Shown here: one piece after another, positions 38,044 through 47,200 of the stretch
Position numbering within the stretch: the stretch's first letter is position 1
Layout of the letters: each line of letters begins with the position of its first letter
DNA from: Bowmanella dokdonensis
Lineage (GTDB): Bacteria; Pseudomonadota; Gammaproteobacteria; Enterobacterales; Alteromonadaceae
Length of the DNA: 64,000 nt
Reading direction: 5' to 3'
NCBI RefSeq assembly: GCF_017254865.1
Contig: NZ_JAFKCV010000007.1
Coordinates: 166,970-230,969, forward strand
Position numbers and translations under genes: made by a program
Notes under the pieces: generated by a model
Told to the model about the DNA's origin: nothing
What the model saw: only the letters and a program-made list of their open reading frames with translations
Databases searched by the model: none

Positions 38044-40155
38044 GTGCAGCGTGAACTCTTGAACAACAGCCCGTCGCAGATAAAGCGTAAGCGACGAGAC
38101 AGACTGGCTGCCAGGATCATAACGCTGGGAGGATGGACCGTACTGCTCACCCTGGCTGTCCTTATCTGGCATTTGCTGTATGTGACCTCTCCCTTGCTGT
38201 TGTCTCCCTCCGCTGAACCTGTCAAATCCTGGCCCCTGGCCAGCGACGAAGAAGTGCTGCTGATGGAGGACTTGCGGGCAGAGCGAGCCATACTGAGCCA
38301 AAGGGATTGTCAACTGACCTTTTATCAGACAAAACCACAGGAAGACCAACTGCTTGCCCACCGCACCTTACCCCAACCCTGCAAGATAAGCAGCCGGGCT
38401 CTGCATTTCCAGGGTGGCCGTTATCTGTTTCAGTTGCATCCGGATGGGCAGCTCAGGGTCGAGCGACTCAGCCGGGTGGCGGATCAGGTCCAGCGCATTC
38501 CCGAGCAGTCCCTGTACCTGCCGATCCTCAGGCATAGCCTGGGTGAACCAGCCTGGCGGGTAGCCATATCGGATCATTGGCTTGGTGCTGCCGTCCAGGT
38601 GCGGTCCGCCTGGCATATCTACTGGGCTTCCCGACAGCAACCCACCCGGATACAGACACAAACACTGAGCGGGCAGGGGGAACTGGTCTTGTTACCGGCC
38701 ATGCAAAGCGCTGCACACTTCCAGGGTAAGGAACTGACGCTGATTGGCCAGGGCCGAGCGGACAGGCTTAGCCTGGAAAGTGAAATTACCCGGGTCATCC
38801 CCTTTGCCGGCGACAAGGCGTTTTTGCTCGGCTTCAGCAGTGGCGGGGTGGAAAAGTGGTCCGGTTATAACCAGGACGGGCGGTTTGTTTACCGGCCAGT
38901 GTATTCGCTGACGGAACCCCTGTGGCTGCAGGATCTGCAAATGGCCCAGGGCAAGGATCTGGGGCTGTTGCTCGGTAAAGAGGGCAAGTTGCTGATGTTT
39001 CTGGCCACCACCGGCGAAGTCCTGGGGACCACCAGGCTGCCTGCATCAGCCCGATCCCCCTACCTGGCCGGCAACCGGCTCTATTTTCGTACCCTGGAGG
39101 GCATTGAGCAGTGGCAGATTGACAATATCAGCTCGATTGTCAGTTTTGCCAGTTTGTGGAGGCCTGTCCTGTATGACGGTTATCCCCAGGCTGACTATGT
39201 GTGGCAGTCGACGGCCGCTGAAGACAACAGTCAGGCCAAGTACAGTCTGGTCCCGCTGGTCATCGGCAGCCTGAAAGCTGCACTGGTTGCCCTGCTGGTG
39301 GCCATCCCCCTGGCCGTCGGCGCGGCCATTTACACGGCCTATTTCGTCCCCCAGCGGATACGCAACTGGCTGAAACCGGGCATTGAAATGCTGGAAGCCA
39401 TTCCCTCCGTCGTAATCGGTTTTATTGCCGCCATCTGGCTGATTCCCATCGTCGAGGATTACCTGCTGGCCCTGATTCTGTTTTTACTGTTGCTGCCCCC
39501 CTGTCTGGTGGGGCTGGCATTTTTGCATCAGCCCCTGTCACGGGCATTGAGTATCAAATGGCAGTCCGGGTGGGAGTTGATATTGCTCATCCCTCTCCTG
39601 CTGACACTGGCCTGGCTGTCCTTTGTGCTGGGCGGTGAATTCCAGCAGTGGATTTGGCCAAACGGCTGGTACGAGGGACAGGACAATTACAGCAGCAAGA
39701 ACGCTCTGGTAGTGGCTCTGGCTCTTGGCATTGCCATCGTGCCCAGCATATATTCACTGGCTGAAGACGCCATTTATGAGGTTCCGGCCCACCTTCAGCA
39801 AGCTTCCTTCGCCCTGGGCGCGACCCGTGGACAGACGCTGCGAAGGGTCGTATTGGTGGCGGCCTACCCTGGTATCTTTTCCTCCATCATGCTCGGCTTG
39901 TCGCGGGCCTTCGGCGAAACCATGATAGTGTTGATGGTCACCGGTAACTCGCCGGTACCGGAGTGGGATCTGTTTGCCGGCATGCGCACTCTGACCGCCA
40001 ACATTGCTATTGAATTGCCCGAGTCAGAGGTGGGCAGCATTCACTACCGGATTTTGTTTTTCACCGCCTTGCTGTTATTTGTCTTTACATTTTTGATCAA
40101 CACCCTGGCCGAACTGGTCCGGGGACGACTCAGGAAACATTACAAAAGTGTTTAG
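38044..40155 (+). CDS. pstC: Phosphate ABC transporter permease PstC, long form
   Basis: The protein has 703 residues, more than twice E. coli PstC. After a first TM helix (about 27-50) there is a periplasmic domain of about 350 residues with repeated strand-turn units (possible beta-propeller). The permease core then has helices from about residue 400 and the coupling loop EVPAHLQQASFALGATRGQTLRRVV, plus GLSRAFGETMIVLMVTGNSP. Long forms occur in Vibrio and Alteromonas relatives. The start is a GTG with a weak ribosome site. pstA overlaps its end by 8 bp. pstS is not next to it. Confidence 0.88.
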   Translation: MQRELLNNSPSQIKRKRRDRLAARIITLGGWTVLLTLAVLIWHLLYVTSPLLLSPSAEPVKSWPLASDEEVLLMEDLRAERAILSQRDCQLTFYQTKPQEDQLLAHRTLPQPCKISSRALHFQGGRYLFQLHPDGQLRVERLSRVADQVQRIPEQSLYLPILRHSLGEPAWRVAISDHWLGAAVQVRSAWHIYWASRQQPTRIQTQTLSGQGELVLLPAMQSAAHFQGKELTLIGQGRADRLSLESEITRVIPFAGDKAFLLGFSSGGVEKWSGYNQDGRFVYRPVYSLTEPLWLQDLQMAQGKDLGLLLGKEGKLLMFLATTGEVLGTTRLPASARSPYLAGNRLYFRTLEGIEQWQIDNISSIVSFASLWRPVLYDGYPQADYVWQSTAAEDNSQAKYSLVPLVIGSLKAALVALLVAIPLAVGAAIYTAYFVPQRIRNWLKPGIEMLEAIPSVVIGFIAAIWLIPIVEDYLLALILFLLLLPPCLVGLAFLHQPLSRALSIKWQSGWELILLIPLLLTLAWLSFVLGGEFQQWIWPNGWYEGQDNYSSKNALVVALALGIAIVPSIYSLAEDAIYEVPAHLQQASFALGATRGQTLRRVVLVAAYPGIFSSIMLGLSRAFGETMIVLMVTGNSPVPEWDLFAGMRTLTANIAIELPESEVGSIHYRILFFTALLLFVFTFLINTLAELVRGRLRKHYKSV

Positions 40156-41719
40156 TCCCCGCCTGCGCATCAGCTACACAGAAGGTCTGCCCATTGTCTC
40201 CACCGCCACCCTGGTGGGGGTAATTCTGCTGATCCTCAGCGGTATGATCGGCATCATGACGGTCAAGGGTCTGGCCCATTTCTGGCCGAAGACCCTGTAT
40301 CAGGTAACCTATCTGGCTGATGATGAAGAGGTGCCTAAGCAGATCTTTGCCTCTTTGCTGTCCAGGGATTTCGTTACCACAGAAGGGCAGAAGCGATGGC
40401 TGTTCAGCCAGGCGAGCCTGTTTCAGTTCAGTGATCAGCAGCATCTGATTGAACAGCAGCAGATAATCAAGATGGAGCCCCTGGAGGATCTGACCGATAT
40501 TCAACTGCGAAACGGCAACCGGGTCATTGCCAGACTGCAGGGCCTGGTGGAGGGATCCCGGCCGCTGCCCATGGCGGCCCTGGACAAGCTGACGGAGAAG
40601 GTGGAAGGGCAGGTTGAGGAACTACAGGCCCTGAAGCGGGGTAAGCTGGCGGCTATTCACATGCAACTGGCTGAGTACGATCGCCGCCAGGTCAGCGCCG
40701 ATGCGCCGGCCAGACAACGGCTGGTTGAAGAGTTTGAGGCGGTCAGCCAGACCCTGGCCGTTGCAGAACTGGAACTGAGCCGTTACCGGCTGCAATTGCT
40801 GTTCGACGACGGGCGGTACCATGAACTGGCCCTGGCCGAGATAGAGAGCCTCCATCGGCTCAACAGCCTGACATCCTGGCAAAAGGGGGAGCACTTTGTG
40901 CAGTCCCTCTGGGTGTTTGTCAGTGAAAAGCCTAAGCGGGCCAACAGTGCCGGCGGTGTATTCCCGGCCTTGTTCGGCACTGTGGTCATGGTGCTGATGA
41001 TGACCCTGATCGTCACTCCATTGGGCGTGATGGCGGCCATTTATCTGAACGAGTACGCTCCGGAGAATGGTTTGACCTCGTTGCTTCGGGTGGGGGTGAA
41101 TAACCTGGCCGGTGTGCCGTCTATTGTGTACGGGGTGTTTGGTCTGGGATTTTTTGTCTATCAGGTGGGCGGTAATATCGACAAACTGTTTTTCAGTGAA
41201 CATCTGCCGGCGCCCACCTTCGGCGCGCCGGGCATTTTCTGGGCTTCTTTGACCATGGCCATGCTCACCCTGCCGGTGGTGATTGTGGCTACCGAAGAGG
41301 GGTTGCGAAGGGTGCCCGACAGCCTGCGCCAGGGCAGTTATGCGCTGGGGGCCACCCAGTTTGAAACGGTCTGGCGCACCGTTATCCCCATAGCAAGCCC
41401 CGGGATCATGACCGGGGTGATCCTTGCCATTGCCCGTGGAGCGGGAGAAGTGGCGCCGTTGTTGCTCGTGGGGGCGGTTAAATTTGCCCCCAGCCTGCCA
41501 TTGGATACGGAATTTCCCTACCTGCACCTGGATCGGCAATTTATGCATCTTGGCGTATTGATCTATGATGGCGCCTTTCACAGCAATAACATAGGCCATG
41601 GTTCCTCCATGATGTTCGCTTCCTGCCTGCTGTTGTTGCTGGTCGTGCTGATCCTGAACATAGTGGCGGTCTGGGTGCGGGCCCGGTTGCGCAATCGTTA
41701 TCAGGCCCTGGCCAGATAG
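40148..41719 (+). CDS. pstA: Phosphate ABC transporter permease PstA, long form
   Basis: The protein has 523 residues, against about 300 in E. coli. TM1 at about 16-38 is followed by a 230-residue insertion rich in Gln/Glu/Leu helices (about 120-230, coiled coil such as LVEEFEAVSQTLAVAELELSR). The permease core includes GVFPALFGTVVMVLMMTLIV, NNLAGVPSIVYGVFGLGFF and the coupling loop LRQGSYALGATQFETVWRTV. It pairs with PstC and overlaps it by 8 bp. Confidence 0.9.
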   Translation: MFSPRLRISYTEGLPIVSTATLVGVILLILSGMIGIMTVKGLAHFWPKTLYQVTYLADDEEVPKQIFASLLSRDFVTTEGQKRWLFSQASLFQFSDQQHLIEQQQIIKMEPLEDLTDIQLRNGNRVIARLQGLVEGSRPLPMAALDKLTEKVEGQVEELQALKRGKLAAIHMQLAEYDRRQVSADAPARQRLVEEFEAVSQTLAVAELELSRYRLQLLFDDGRYHELALAEIESLHRLNSLTSWQKGEHFVQSLWVFVSEKPKRANSAGGVFPALFGTVVMVLMMTLIVTPLGVMAAIYLNEYAPENGLTSLLRVGVNNLAGVPSIVYGVFGLGFFVYQVGGNIDKLFFSEHLPAPTFGAPGIFWASLTMAMLTLPVVIVATEEGLRRVPDSLRQGSYALGATQFETVWRTVIPIASPGIMTGVILAIARGAGEVAPLLLVGAVKFAPSLPLDTEFPYLHLDRQFMHLGVLIYDGAFHSNNIGHGSSMMFASCLLLLLVVLILNIVAVWVRARLRNRYQALAR

Positions 41720-41743
41720 ACTCGCTTGATGGAGTAGTGTTGG

Positions 41744-42556
41744 ATGTTTGACTATTTTGACCTGAGCCGACCGGAAGTGGATCTGGACGGGCTGGCAGAC
41801 GAGGATATTGCCATCGATGTCAGGGATCTGAGCCTTAAATTCGGCAGCAAGCTGGCCCTGAAGGATATCAGGATGCGTATTCCCAAACGCCAGATTACTT
41901 CCGTTATCGGACCCAGCGGCTGCGGCAAGTCAACCCTGCTGGGCTGTTTCAACCGACTCAATGACCTCACCCCTGGCTGTGAGGTTCAAGGGGAGGTCTA
42001 TATCAACGAGCGCAATATCTATCACCGCAAGGAAGATGTGGCCGCATTGCGCAGCCGGGTCGGCATGGTCTTCCAGCGGCCTAATCCTTTTCCCATGAGT
42101 ATTTATGAGAACCTGGTCTATGGACTTAAAATCCAGGGTATCCGCGACAGGCGTACCCTGGACAATGCTGCTGAACAGGCCCTGCGCGATGTGGCATTGT
42201 GGAAGGAAGTGCGGGACAGGCTGTTTGATTCGGCCCTGACCCTGTCAGGCGGCCAGCAGCAGCGCCTGGTGATCGCCCGGGCCATTGCCCTGCAGCCTGA
42301 TATTCTGTTGCTGGACGAGCCCACCTCGGCACTGGATCCTATTTCCACCCTGACCATCGAAGAGCTCATTACCCAGTTGAAGGAAAAGTATACTGTGCTG
42401 ATTGTGACCCATAATATGCAGCAGGCGGCCAGGGTGTCTGATTTCACCGCCTTCTTGCATCAGGGCAGCCTGATCGAATACTCGGACACCAACCGGCTCT
42501 TTACCCGCCCCAAGCAACAGCAGACGGAAGAATATATTACGGGGCGTTACGGTTGA
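41744..42556 (+). CDS. pstB: Phosphate ABC transporter ATPase PstB
   Basis: The protein has 270 residues. Walker [10 protein letters not shown], signature LSGGQQQRL, Walker [14 protein letters not shown] and the switch His in [18 protein letters not shown] are all present. It powers PstCA-driven phosphate import and takes part in PhoR signalling through PhoU. It is followed by a short repeat-bearing spacer before phoU. Confidence 0.96.
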   Translation: MFDYFDLSRPEVDLDGLADEDIAIDVRDLSLKFGSKLALKDIRMRIPKRQITSVIGPSGCGKSTLLGCFNRLNDLTPGCEVQGEVYINERNIYHRKEDVAALRSRVGMVFQRPNPFPMSIYENLVYGLKIQGIRDRRTLDNAAEQALRDVALWKEVRDRLFDSALTLSGGQQQRLVIARAIALQPDILLLDEPTSALDPISTLTIEELITQLKEKYTVLIVTHNMQQAARVSDFTAFLHQGSLIEYSDTNRLFTRPKQQQTEEYITGRYG

Positions 42557-42557
42557 T

Positions 42558-42640
42558 GCGTAACGAGTGACAAGTGACCTGTGACGGGTAACAAGTAAGT
42601 AGAGATGGCGGTATCCTTGTCACTTGTCACTTAAGCATAT
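42558..42640. repeat. GTAAC/GTGAC-rich repeat with long hairpin between pstB and phoU
   Basis: The spacer is built from variants of GTAACAAGT and GTGACAAGT. AGTGACAAGTGAC at 42566-42578 is perfectly complementary to GTCACTTGTCACT at 42619-42631, giving a 13-bp stem. Closely related units flank the S23-like gene at 63385-63420 and 63791-63840. It could act as an mRNA structure in the pst operon or be a scar of a repeat-associated element. Confidence 0.6.
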
Positions 42641-42653
42641 TGGCGAGACAAAG

Positions 42654-43370
42654 ATGCAAACCATTAAACTGAACACCCATATCTCCGGGCGTTTCAACCA
42701 GGAGCTGGAAAACCTGCGCAATTCCGTGCTGACCATGGGCGGCGTAGTGGAACAACAGCTGTGTGACGCTATCAGCGCGCTACGTGACAACAACCGCGGT
42801 CTGGCAGAAAAGGTGGTGCTGAACGACATCATGGTCAATAACATGGAGGTGCAAATCGATGAGGAGTGCACCAGAATTATTGCCAAGCGTCATCCGGCTG
42901 CCAGCGATCTGCGTCTGGTCCTGGCCATCAACAAAGCCACCACCGATATCGAGCGGATCGGCGACGAAGTGGAAAGAATCGCCAAACTGATACTCAAGGG
43001 TAATTTACCCGTGTCCGAGGATATCAAAAACGGTATGATCGCCACCGGCAACCATGTAATGGAGATGTTGCGCCAGACGCTGAATGCTTTTGCCCGTATG
43101 GATGCCGAAGCGGCCATGAGTATTCATATCGGCGATCAGGAGATAGACGAGCAGTACAAGCAATTGCTGACCCAGGCGGTGGAGGAGATGCGGCAGGATA
43201 CCGATGCCCTGCCTCAATGGCTGGAAATCCTGTGGGCCATGCGCTCCCTGGAAAGGGTGGGGGACAGATGTAAGAATGTCTGTGAATACATTATTTACCT
43301 GGTGAAGGGTAAGGATGTCAGACATATCTCCCGCCACGCCATGCAGGAAAAATTGCGTGAGTTACGTTAG
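42654..43370 (+). CDS. phoU: Phosphate signalling protein PhoU
   Basis: The protein has 238 residues from the ATG at 42654. A TTG start 30 bp upstream would lie inside the repeat hairpin and is less likely. Two PhoU three-helix repeats are present, with the metal-binding-type motifs NKATTDIERIGDEVERIAK and MRSLERVGDRCKNVCEYI. It links PstB to PhoR and keeps the Pho response off when phosphate is plentiful. Confidence 0.95.
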   Translation: MQTIKLNTHISGRFNQELENLRNSVLTMGGVVEQQLCDAISALRDNNRGLAEKVVLNDIMVNNMEVQIDEECTRIIAKRHPAASDLRLVLAINKATTDIERIGDEVERIAKLILKGNLPVSEDIKNGMIATGNHVMEMLRQTLNAFARMDAEAAMSIHIGDQEIDEQYKQLLTQAVEEMRQDTDALPQWLEILWAMRSLERVGDRCKNVCEYIIYLVKGKDVRHISRHAMQEKLRELR

Positions 43371-43421
43371 AGGCTGACAGGAAAGATAAAGGTACCCTAA
43401 ATTTGCCTGGTTTTCGCTTGA

Positions 43422-43450
43422 TGTCATAAAAGTGAAATATTTTGTTCATA
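43422..43450 (+). promoter_or_regulatory. Weak PhoB-box-like repeats before DUF47-pit
   Basis: TGTCATA (43422), TGAAATA (43433) and GTTCATA (43444) are spaced by 11 bp, as in PhoB sites, but two of the three match the consensus poorly. They lie about 40 bp before the GTG start. Some bacteria repress orfA-pit through PhoB, so activation or repression is possible. Confidence 0.35.
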
Positions 43451-43489
43451 TATTGCGTGCGACGCACAACCATTAAGAAGGTATGAAAA

Positions 43490-44176
43490 GTGCCATTTAT
43501 GTCAAATAATTCGTTCCTTGAAGTTTTCGCGAAATCCCCGCTGAAACCTCTTGAAGAACATATCAATACCGTTCATCAGTGCAGCCAGGGCCTGTTGCCC
43601 TTCTTTGACGCTGTCTTCAACAAAGACTGGAAAGCCGCCGAGAAACATCAGCACGACATTTCCAATCTGGAGCGTAAGGCCGACTCCCTCAAGCGGGAAC
43701 TGCGAATCAACCTGCCCGCGGGAATCTTTATGCCCATTCAGCGCCAGGATCTGCTGGAGCTGCTGAGTCAACAGGACAAAATTGCCAACCGGGCCCGGGA
43801 TATTTCCGGCCGGGTGCTGGGCCGTGAGCTGGAAATTCCGCAACCTCTGCAGGAAAAATTCCTCGCTTACCTGAAGCGTTGCCTGGATGCCACGCAACAG
43901 GCACAGAACGTGACCAACGAGCTGGACGAATTGCTGGAGACCGGCTTTAAGGGCCGCGAGGTCAAGGTGGTCGAGGAAATGATCAACCAACTGGACCAGA
44001 TAGAGGACGACACTGACAAGATGCAGGTCGTGATGCGCCGCGAGCTTCGCGCCATTGAGGGCGGACTCAATCCTGTGGACGTCATTTTTCTGTATAACAT
44101 CATTGAATGGATCGGCGACCTGGCCGATATCTCGCAACGGGTCGGGTCCCGCCTCGAATTGATGCTGGCAAGCTAA
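43490..44176 (+). CDS. DUF47 (PhoU-like) protein paired with Pit
   Basis: The protein has 228 residues. The GTG at 43490 is chosen because AAGAAGGT (43475-43482) is spaced 7 bp from it; an ATG three codons later is the alternative. It is a helical PhoU-related protein with ERKADSLKRELRINLPAGIFMPIQRQDLLELLSQQDKIANRARDI typical of DUF47. Such proteins are almost always coupled to pit and are thought to control it. It precedes pit by 12 bp. Confidence 0.9.
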   Translation: MPFMSNNSFLEVFAKSPLKPLEEHINTVHQCSQGLLPFFDAVFNKDWKAAEKHQHDISNLERKADSLKRELRINLPAGIFMPIQRQDLLELLSQQDKIANRARDISGRVLGRELEIPQPLQEKFLAYLKRCLDATQQAQNVTNELDELLETGFKGREVKVVEEMINQLDQIEDDTDKMQVVMRRELRAIEGGLNPVDVIFLYNIIEWIGDLADISQRVGSRLELMLAS

Positions 44177-44188
44177 GGGCAGTTTTTC

Positions 44189-45454
44189 ATGGATATCTTA
44201 ACCACTTATGGCTTCATGCTGATAGCCACAGCCGCTATCGTCGGTTTTTTGATGGCCTGGGGAATTGGCGCCAATGACGTGGCCAATGCCATGGGAACCT
44301 CTGTGGGCTCCAAGGCACTGACCATCAAACAGGCAATCATCATTGCCATGATCTTCGAATTCGCCGGTGCTTACCTGGCGGGAGGCGAAGTTACCTCGAC
44401 CATCAGAAAAGGTATTATCGACAGTACCTACTTTGTCGATACCCCTGAGCTTTTGGTGTACGGCATGATTGCCTCTCTCCTTGCGGCGGGCATCTGGCTG
44501 GTGATCGCCTCTTATCTGGGCTGGCCTGTTTCGACCACCCACTCCATTATCGGTGCCATCGTCGGTTTTGCCGCAGTGGGCGTGAGCGCAGAAGCCGTCG
44601 AGTGGGGCAAGGTCATCGGCGTGGTGGGCAGTTGGATTGTGACGCCGGCCATTTCCGGCTTTCTGGCCTACCTGATTTTTATGAGTGCCCAGCGTCTGAT
44701 ATTCGACACGGAAAACCCCTTTGCCAACGCTAAGCGCTATGTTCCCTTCTATATGGCGCTGGCGGCTTTCATCATGTCGCTGGTCACCCTGACCAAGGGC
44801 CTCAAGCATGTGGGCCTGAAGATTGACACCCTGGATTCTTATCTGATTGCCTTGGTGCTCGCCGCGCTTGTCGGGATAGGAGGTAAGGTTTTTATCAACA
44901 GGATCAGGCTTGATCGCGAGGCTAACCGACGTATGCAGTTTGCCAGCGTCGAGAAAGTTTTTGCCATGCTGATGGTGGTGACTGCCTGCTGTATGGCGTT
45001 TGCCCATGGCTCCAACGATGTAGCCAATGCCATTGGCCCGCTGGCCGCCGTGGTCAGCGTGGTACAAAGTGGCGGCGAGATCGCCAGTAAGGCCAAGCTG
45101 GCCTGGTGGATATTGCCGCTGGGTGCGGTGGGCATCGTGATGGGCCTGGCTATTTTCGGCCACCGGGTCATTCAGACCATCGGCAAGGGCATCACCCATC
45201 TGACCCCGAGCCGCGGCTTCGCCGCTGAGCTGGCTGCCGCGTCAACTGTGGTCATCGCGTCCGGCACCGGCCTGCCTATCTCCACCACGCAAACCCTTGT
45301 GGGGGCCGTACTGGGCGTCGGTATGGCGCGGGGTATTGCCGCTTTGAACCTAGGGGTAATCCGCAATATCGTGGTGTCCTGGGTGGTCACCCTGCCGGTA
45401 GGGGCAGGCCTGTCCATTATGTTCTTCTTTATGCTCAAAGGCATATTTGCCTGA
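44189..45454 (+). CDS. pit: Low-affinity inorganic phosphate transporter Pit
   Basis: The protein has 421 residues with about ten helices. The two inverted Pit signatures are present: GANDVANAMGTSVGSKALT near the N-terminus and AHGSNDVANAIGPLAAVVSV in the second half. It imports metal-phosphate with protons (or sodium in some members). Together with DUF47 it forms a two-gene operon ended by a strong terminator. Confidence 0.95.
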   Translation: MDILTTYGFMLIATAAIVGFLMAWGIGANDVANAMGTSVGSKALTIKQAIIIAMIFEFAGAYLAGGEVTSTIRKGIIDSTYFVDTPELLVYGMIASLLAAGIWLVIASYLGWPVSTTHSIIGAIVGFAAVGVSAEAVEWGKVIGVVGSWIVTPAISGFLAYLIFMSAQRLIFDTENPFANAKRYVPFYMALAAFIMSLVTLTKGLKHVGLKIDTLDSYLIALVLAALVGIGGKVFINRIRLDREANRRMQFASVEKVFAMLMVVTACCMAFAHGSNDVANAIGPLAAVVSVVQSGGEIASKAKLAWWILPLGAVGIVMGLAIFGHRVIQTIGKGITHLTPSRGFAAELAAASTVVIASGTGLPISTTQTLVGAVLGVGMARGIAALNLGVIRNIVVSWVVTLPVGAGLSIMFFFMLKGIFA

Positions 45455-45469
45455 CAGCGGTTAAGCCTC

Positions 45470-45503
45470 AGAAAACCCGGCCAGTGCCGGGTTTTCTGCT
45501 TTT
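45470..45503 (+). terminator. Intrinsic terminator after pit
   Basis: AGAAAACCCGGC at 45470-45481 pairs with GCCGGGTTTTCT at 45486-45497 around a four-base loop and is followed by GCTTTTTG. This is a strong terminator for the DUF47-pit unit. Confidence 0.88.
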
Positions 45504-45600
45504 TGCCATCAGGGAATGGCAGACAAGGTCGTGGGGAGCTGCTAGCATTAGTCAATCTGATTAATAAATCGGTTTCTAATCGATTGTTTAGGAGTGTACG

Positions 45601-46506
45601 ATGAAGTGGCCCAACCTCAAACACCTCCACTACCTGGTGGTGTTATATGAAGAACAGCATTTCAACCGGGCGGCCCAGCGCTGTTTCGTCAGTCAGTCAA
45701 CCCTGAGTACCGCCATTCAGAACCTGGAGGAGCAACTGGGCTGCCAGTTACTTGAACGGGATCATAAGACCTTTATCTTTACCGCCCTGGGACTGGAAAT
45801 GGTGGAGCGCAGCAAGGCCTTGCTCAACAGCACGTCAGAGCTGCTGGAATACGCAGAAAGCGCCGGCAACTGGCAGGCCGGCAAGCTGAAACTGGGGATT
45901 ATCCCCACCATTGCTCCTTTTTTGCTGGAAGGGCTGATTGGTCGGGTGGGCAGCGACCTGCCCAAGCTGAATCTGCAACTGCAAGAGAATACTACCGCCA
46001 ATCTGTTGCGGGAGCTGACCAGCGGCGAGCTGGATCTGTTGATTCTGGCTCTGCCAATGGAAACGCCGGGCTGTAAGCAGATGGTGATTGGCCACGATCC
46101 CTTCCATCTGGTCGCCCATCCCGAGATGCTCAAGCTGTTGCCCTCCCCACTGGATTACAGCGCCCTGCCCAGGGACAGCGTCTTCCTGCTGCAACAGGAA
46201 CACTGCATGACGGGCCACGCGGTCAGTGCCTGTGGCCTGAAGAACAAGGATCAGGTCAGTGCGCTGGCCGCCAGCAGCCTGTTTACCCTGGTGCAACTGG
46301 CCAACAGCAAACTGGGTCTGACCTTTCTGCCGGAGCTTGCCCTCCAGAGCGATATTCTGCTGCACAGCAGCCTGGTGTCTTTTCCGGCGGAGGACAAGGC
46401 CTACCGGGAAATCGGCCTGGTCTGGCGTAACGGCACCACCCGGGTGAGGCTGTTCCGGCGCATTGCCGAATTGCTGCAACCCCTGATGCCCAGGCCGGTG
46501 TTGTGA
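45601..46506 (+). CDS. oxyR: LysR-family peroxide sensor OxyR
   Basis: The protein has 301 residues. The N-terminal winged helix (NLKHLHYLVVLYEEQHFNRAAQRCFVSQSTLSTAI) is typical of LysR. The regulatory domain has the redox pair Cys202 and Cys211 in QQEHCMTGHAVSAC, with the same nine-residue spacing as C199/C208 of E. coli OxyR. It activates antioxidant genes when the disulfide forms. AGGAG precedes the ATG. A strong terminator follows. Confidence 0.92.
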   Translation: MKWPNLKHLHYLVVLYEEQHFNRAAQRCFVSQSTLSTAIQNLEEQLGCQLLERDHKTFIFTALGLEMVERSKALLNSTSELLEYAESAGNWQAGKLKLGIIPTIAPFLLEGLIGRVGSDLPKLNLQLQENTTANLLRELTSGELDLLILALPMETPGCKQMVIGHDPFHLVAHPEMLKLLPSPLDYSALPRDSVFLLQQEHCMTGHAVSACGLKNKDQVSALAASSLFTLVQLANSKLGLTFLPELALQSDILLHSSLVSFPAEDKAYREIGLVWRNGTTRVRLFRRIAELLQPLMPRPVL

Positions 46507-46533
46507 ATGGATGACAGGCAGCCAGTAACAGAA

Positions 46534-46578
46534 AAAGTTTGCCGTGAAAATTTTTCTAAAGCGGCAAACTTTTTTTTT
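46534..46578 (+). terminator. Intrinsic terminator after oxyR
   Basis: AAAGTTTGCCG (46534-46544) pairs with CGGCAAACTTT (46562-46572) and runs into a T-tract to 46578. An upstream GTG for the sigma-factor frame lies inside this hairpin, which argues that the sigma gene starts further downstream. Confidence 0.9.
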
Positions 46579-46657
46579 GCCCGGCTCGACTTTACTGAGC
46601 AAGAGCAACCAAGAAGATGTCATACCAGCTCCGCTGGTACTAAAGGAATACCTGCAG

Positions 46658-47200
46658 GTGTTTGAACAGAGTGACAGCAAGCTTATCCACAAGGCCATGG
46701 CAGGCAACAACCAGGCCTGGCTAAAGCTGGTGAAGCGATACGATAAAGCCATCTACAACTATGGTCTGCGCATGACGGGTAGTGCCGATGACGCCATGGA
46801 CTTGATGCAGGAGGTGTTCCTGTCGGTGTTTCGCAATCTGGCCGGCTATCGGGGCGATGGCAGCTTCCGGGCCTGGTTGTTTCGTATTGCCCACCATCGA
46901 CTGGTGGAATTCTATCGGCGCAGGAAACCCCATCAGGGGCTGGATGACAGTCCGGAACCGGTAGATGAGCAGGCCTGTGTCAGTGCCAGATTCCTGGCCG
47001 ATGCCGACGCGAAACTGCTGCTACGGGCCATGCAGGGATTACCCCTTGAGCAGAAGGCGGTGGTGGAGTTGAAGTTTTACAGTCAGTTCACTTTTGAGGA
47101 GATTGCGCAGCAGATGGGCATATCCAGTAATACGGTTAAATCCAGGCTATATGCCGCCCTGGGCAAACTCAAAGAGCTGATGGAGGTGCAATATGTCTGA
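46658..47200 (+). CDS. ECF-type RNA polymerase sigma factor
   Basis: The protein has 180 residues from the GTG at 46658, which has AAAGGAA at 46642-46648. The open frame extends upstream to 46544, but that part covers the oxyR terminator. Region 2 (KRYDKAIYNYGLRMTGSADDAMDLMQEVFLSVFRN and FRAWLFRIAHHRLVEFYRRRK) and region 4 (LPLEQKAVVELKFYSQFTFEEIAQQMGISSNTVKSRLYAAL) are complete. It overlaps the following membrane-protein gene by 8 bp, as sigma/anti-sigma pairs do. A small hairpin (TACCAGC/GCTGGTA, 46623-46639) lies just upstream. Confidence 0.85.
   Translation: MFEQSDSKLIHKAMAGNNQAWLKLVKRYDKAIYNYGLRMTGSADDAMDLMQEVFLSVFRNLAGYRGDGSFRAWLFRIAHHRLVEFYRRRKPHQGLDDSPEPVDEQACVSARFLADADAKLLLRAMQGLPLEQKAVVELKFYSQFTFEEIAQQMGISSNTVKSRLYAALGKLKELMEVQYV

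Noticed and set aside
40622..41599. Long minus-strand open frame opposite pstA
   Set aside because: The translation is rich in His, Gln and Arg, as expected of an antisense frame, and pstA is clearly the real gene.
46544..46657. Upstream GTG start for the sigma-factor gene
   Set aside because: This segment contains the oxyR terminator hairpin and T-tract and encodes no conserved sigma sequence; a GTG with AAAGGAA further down fits better.
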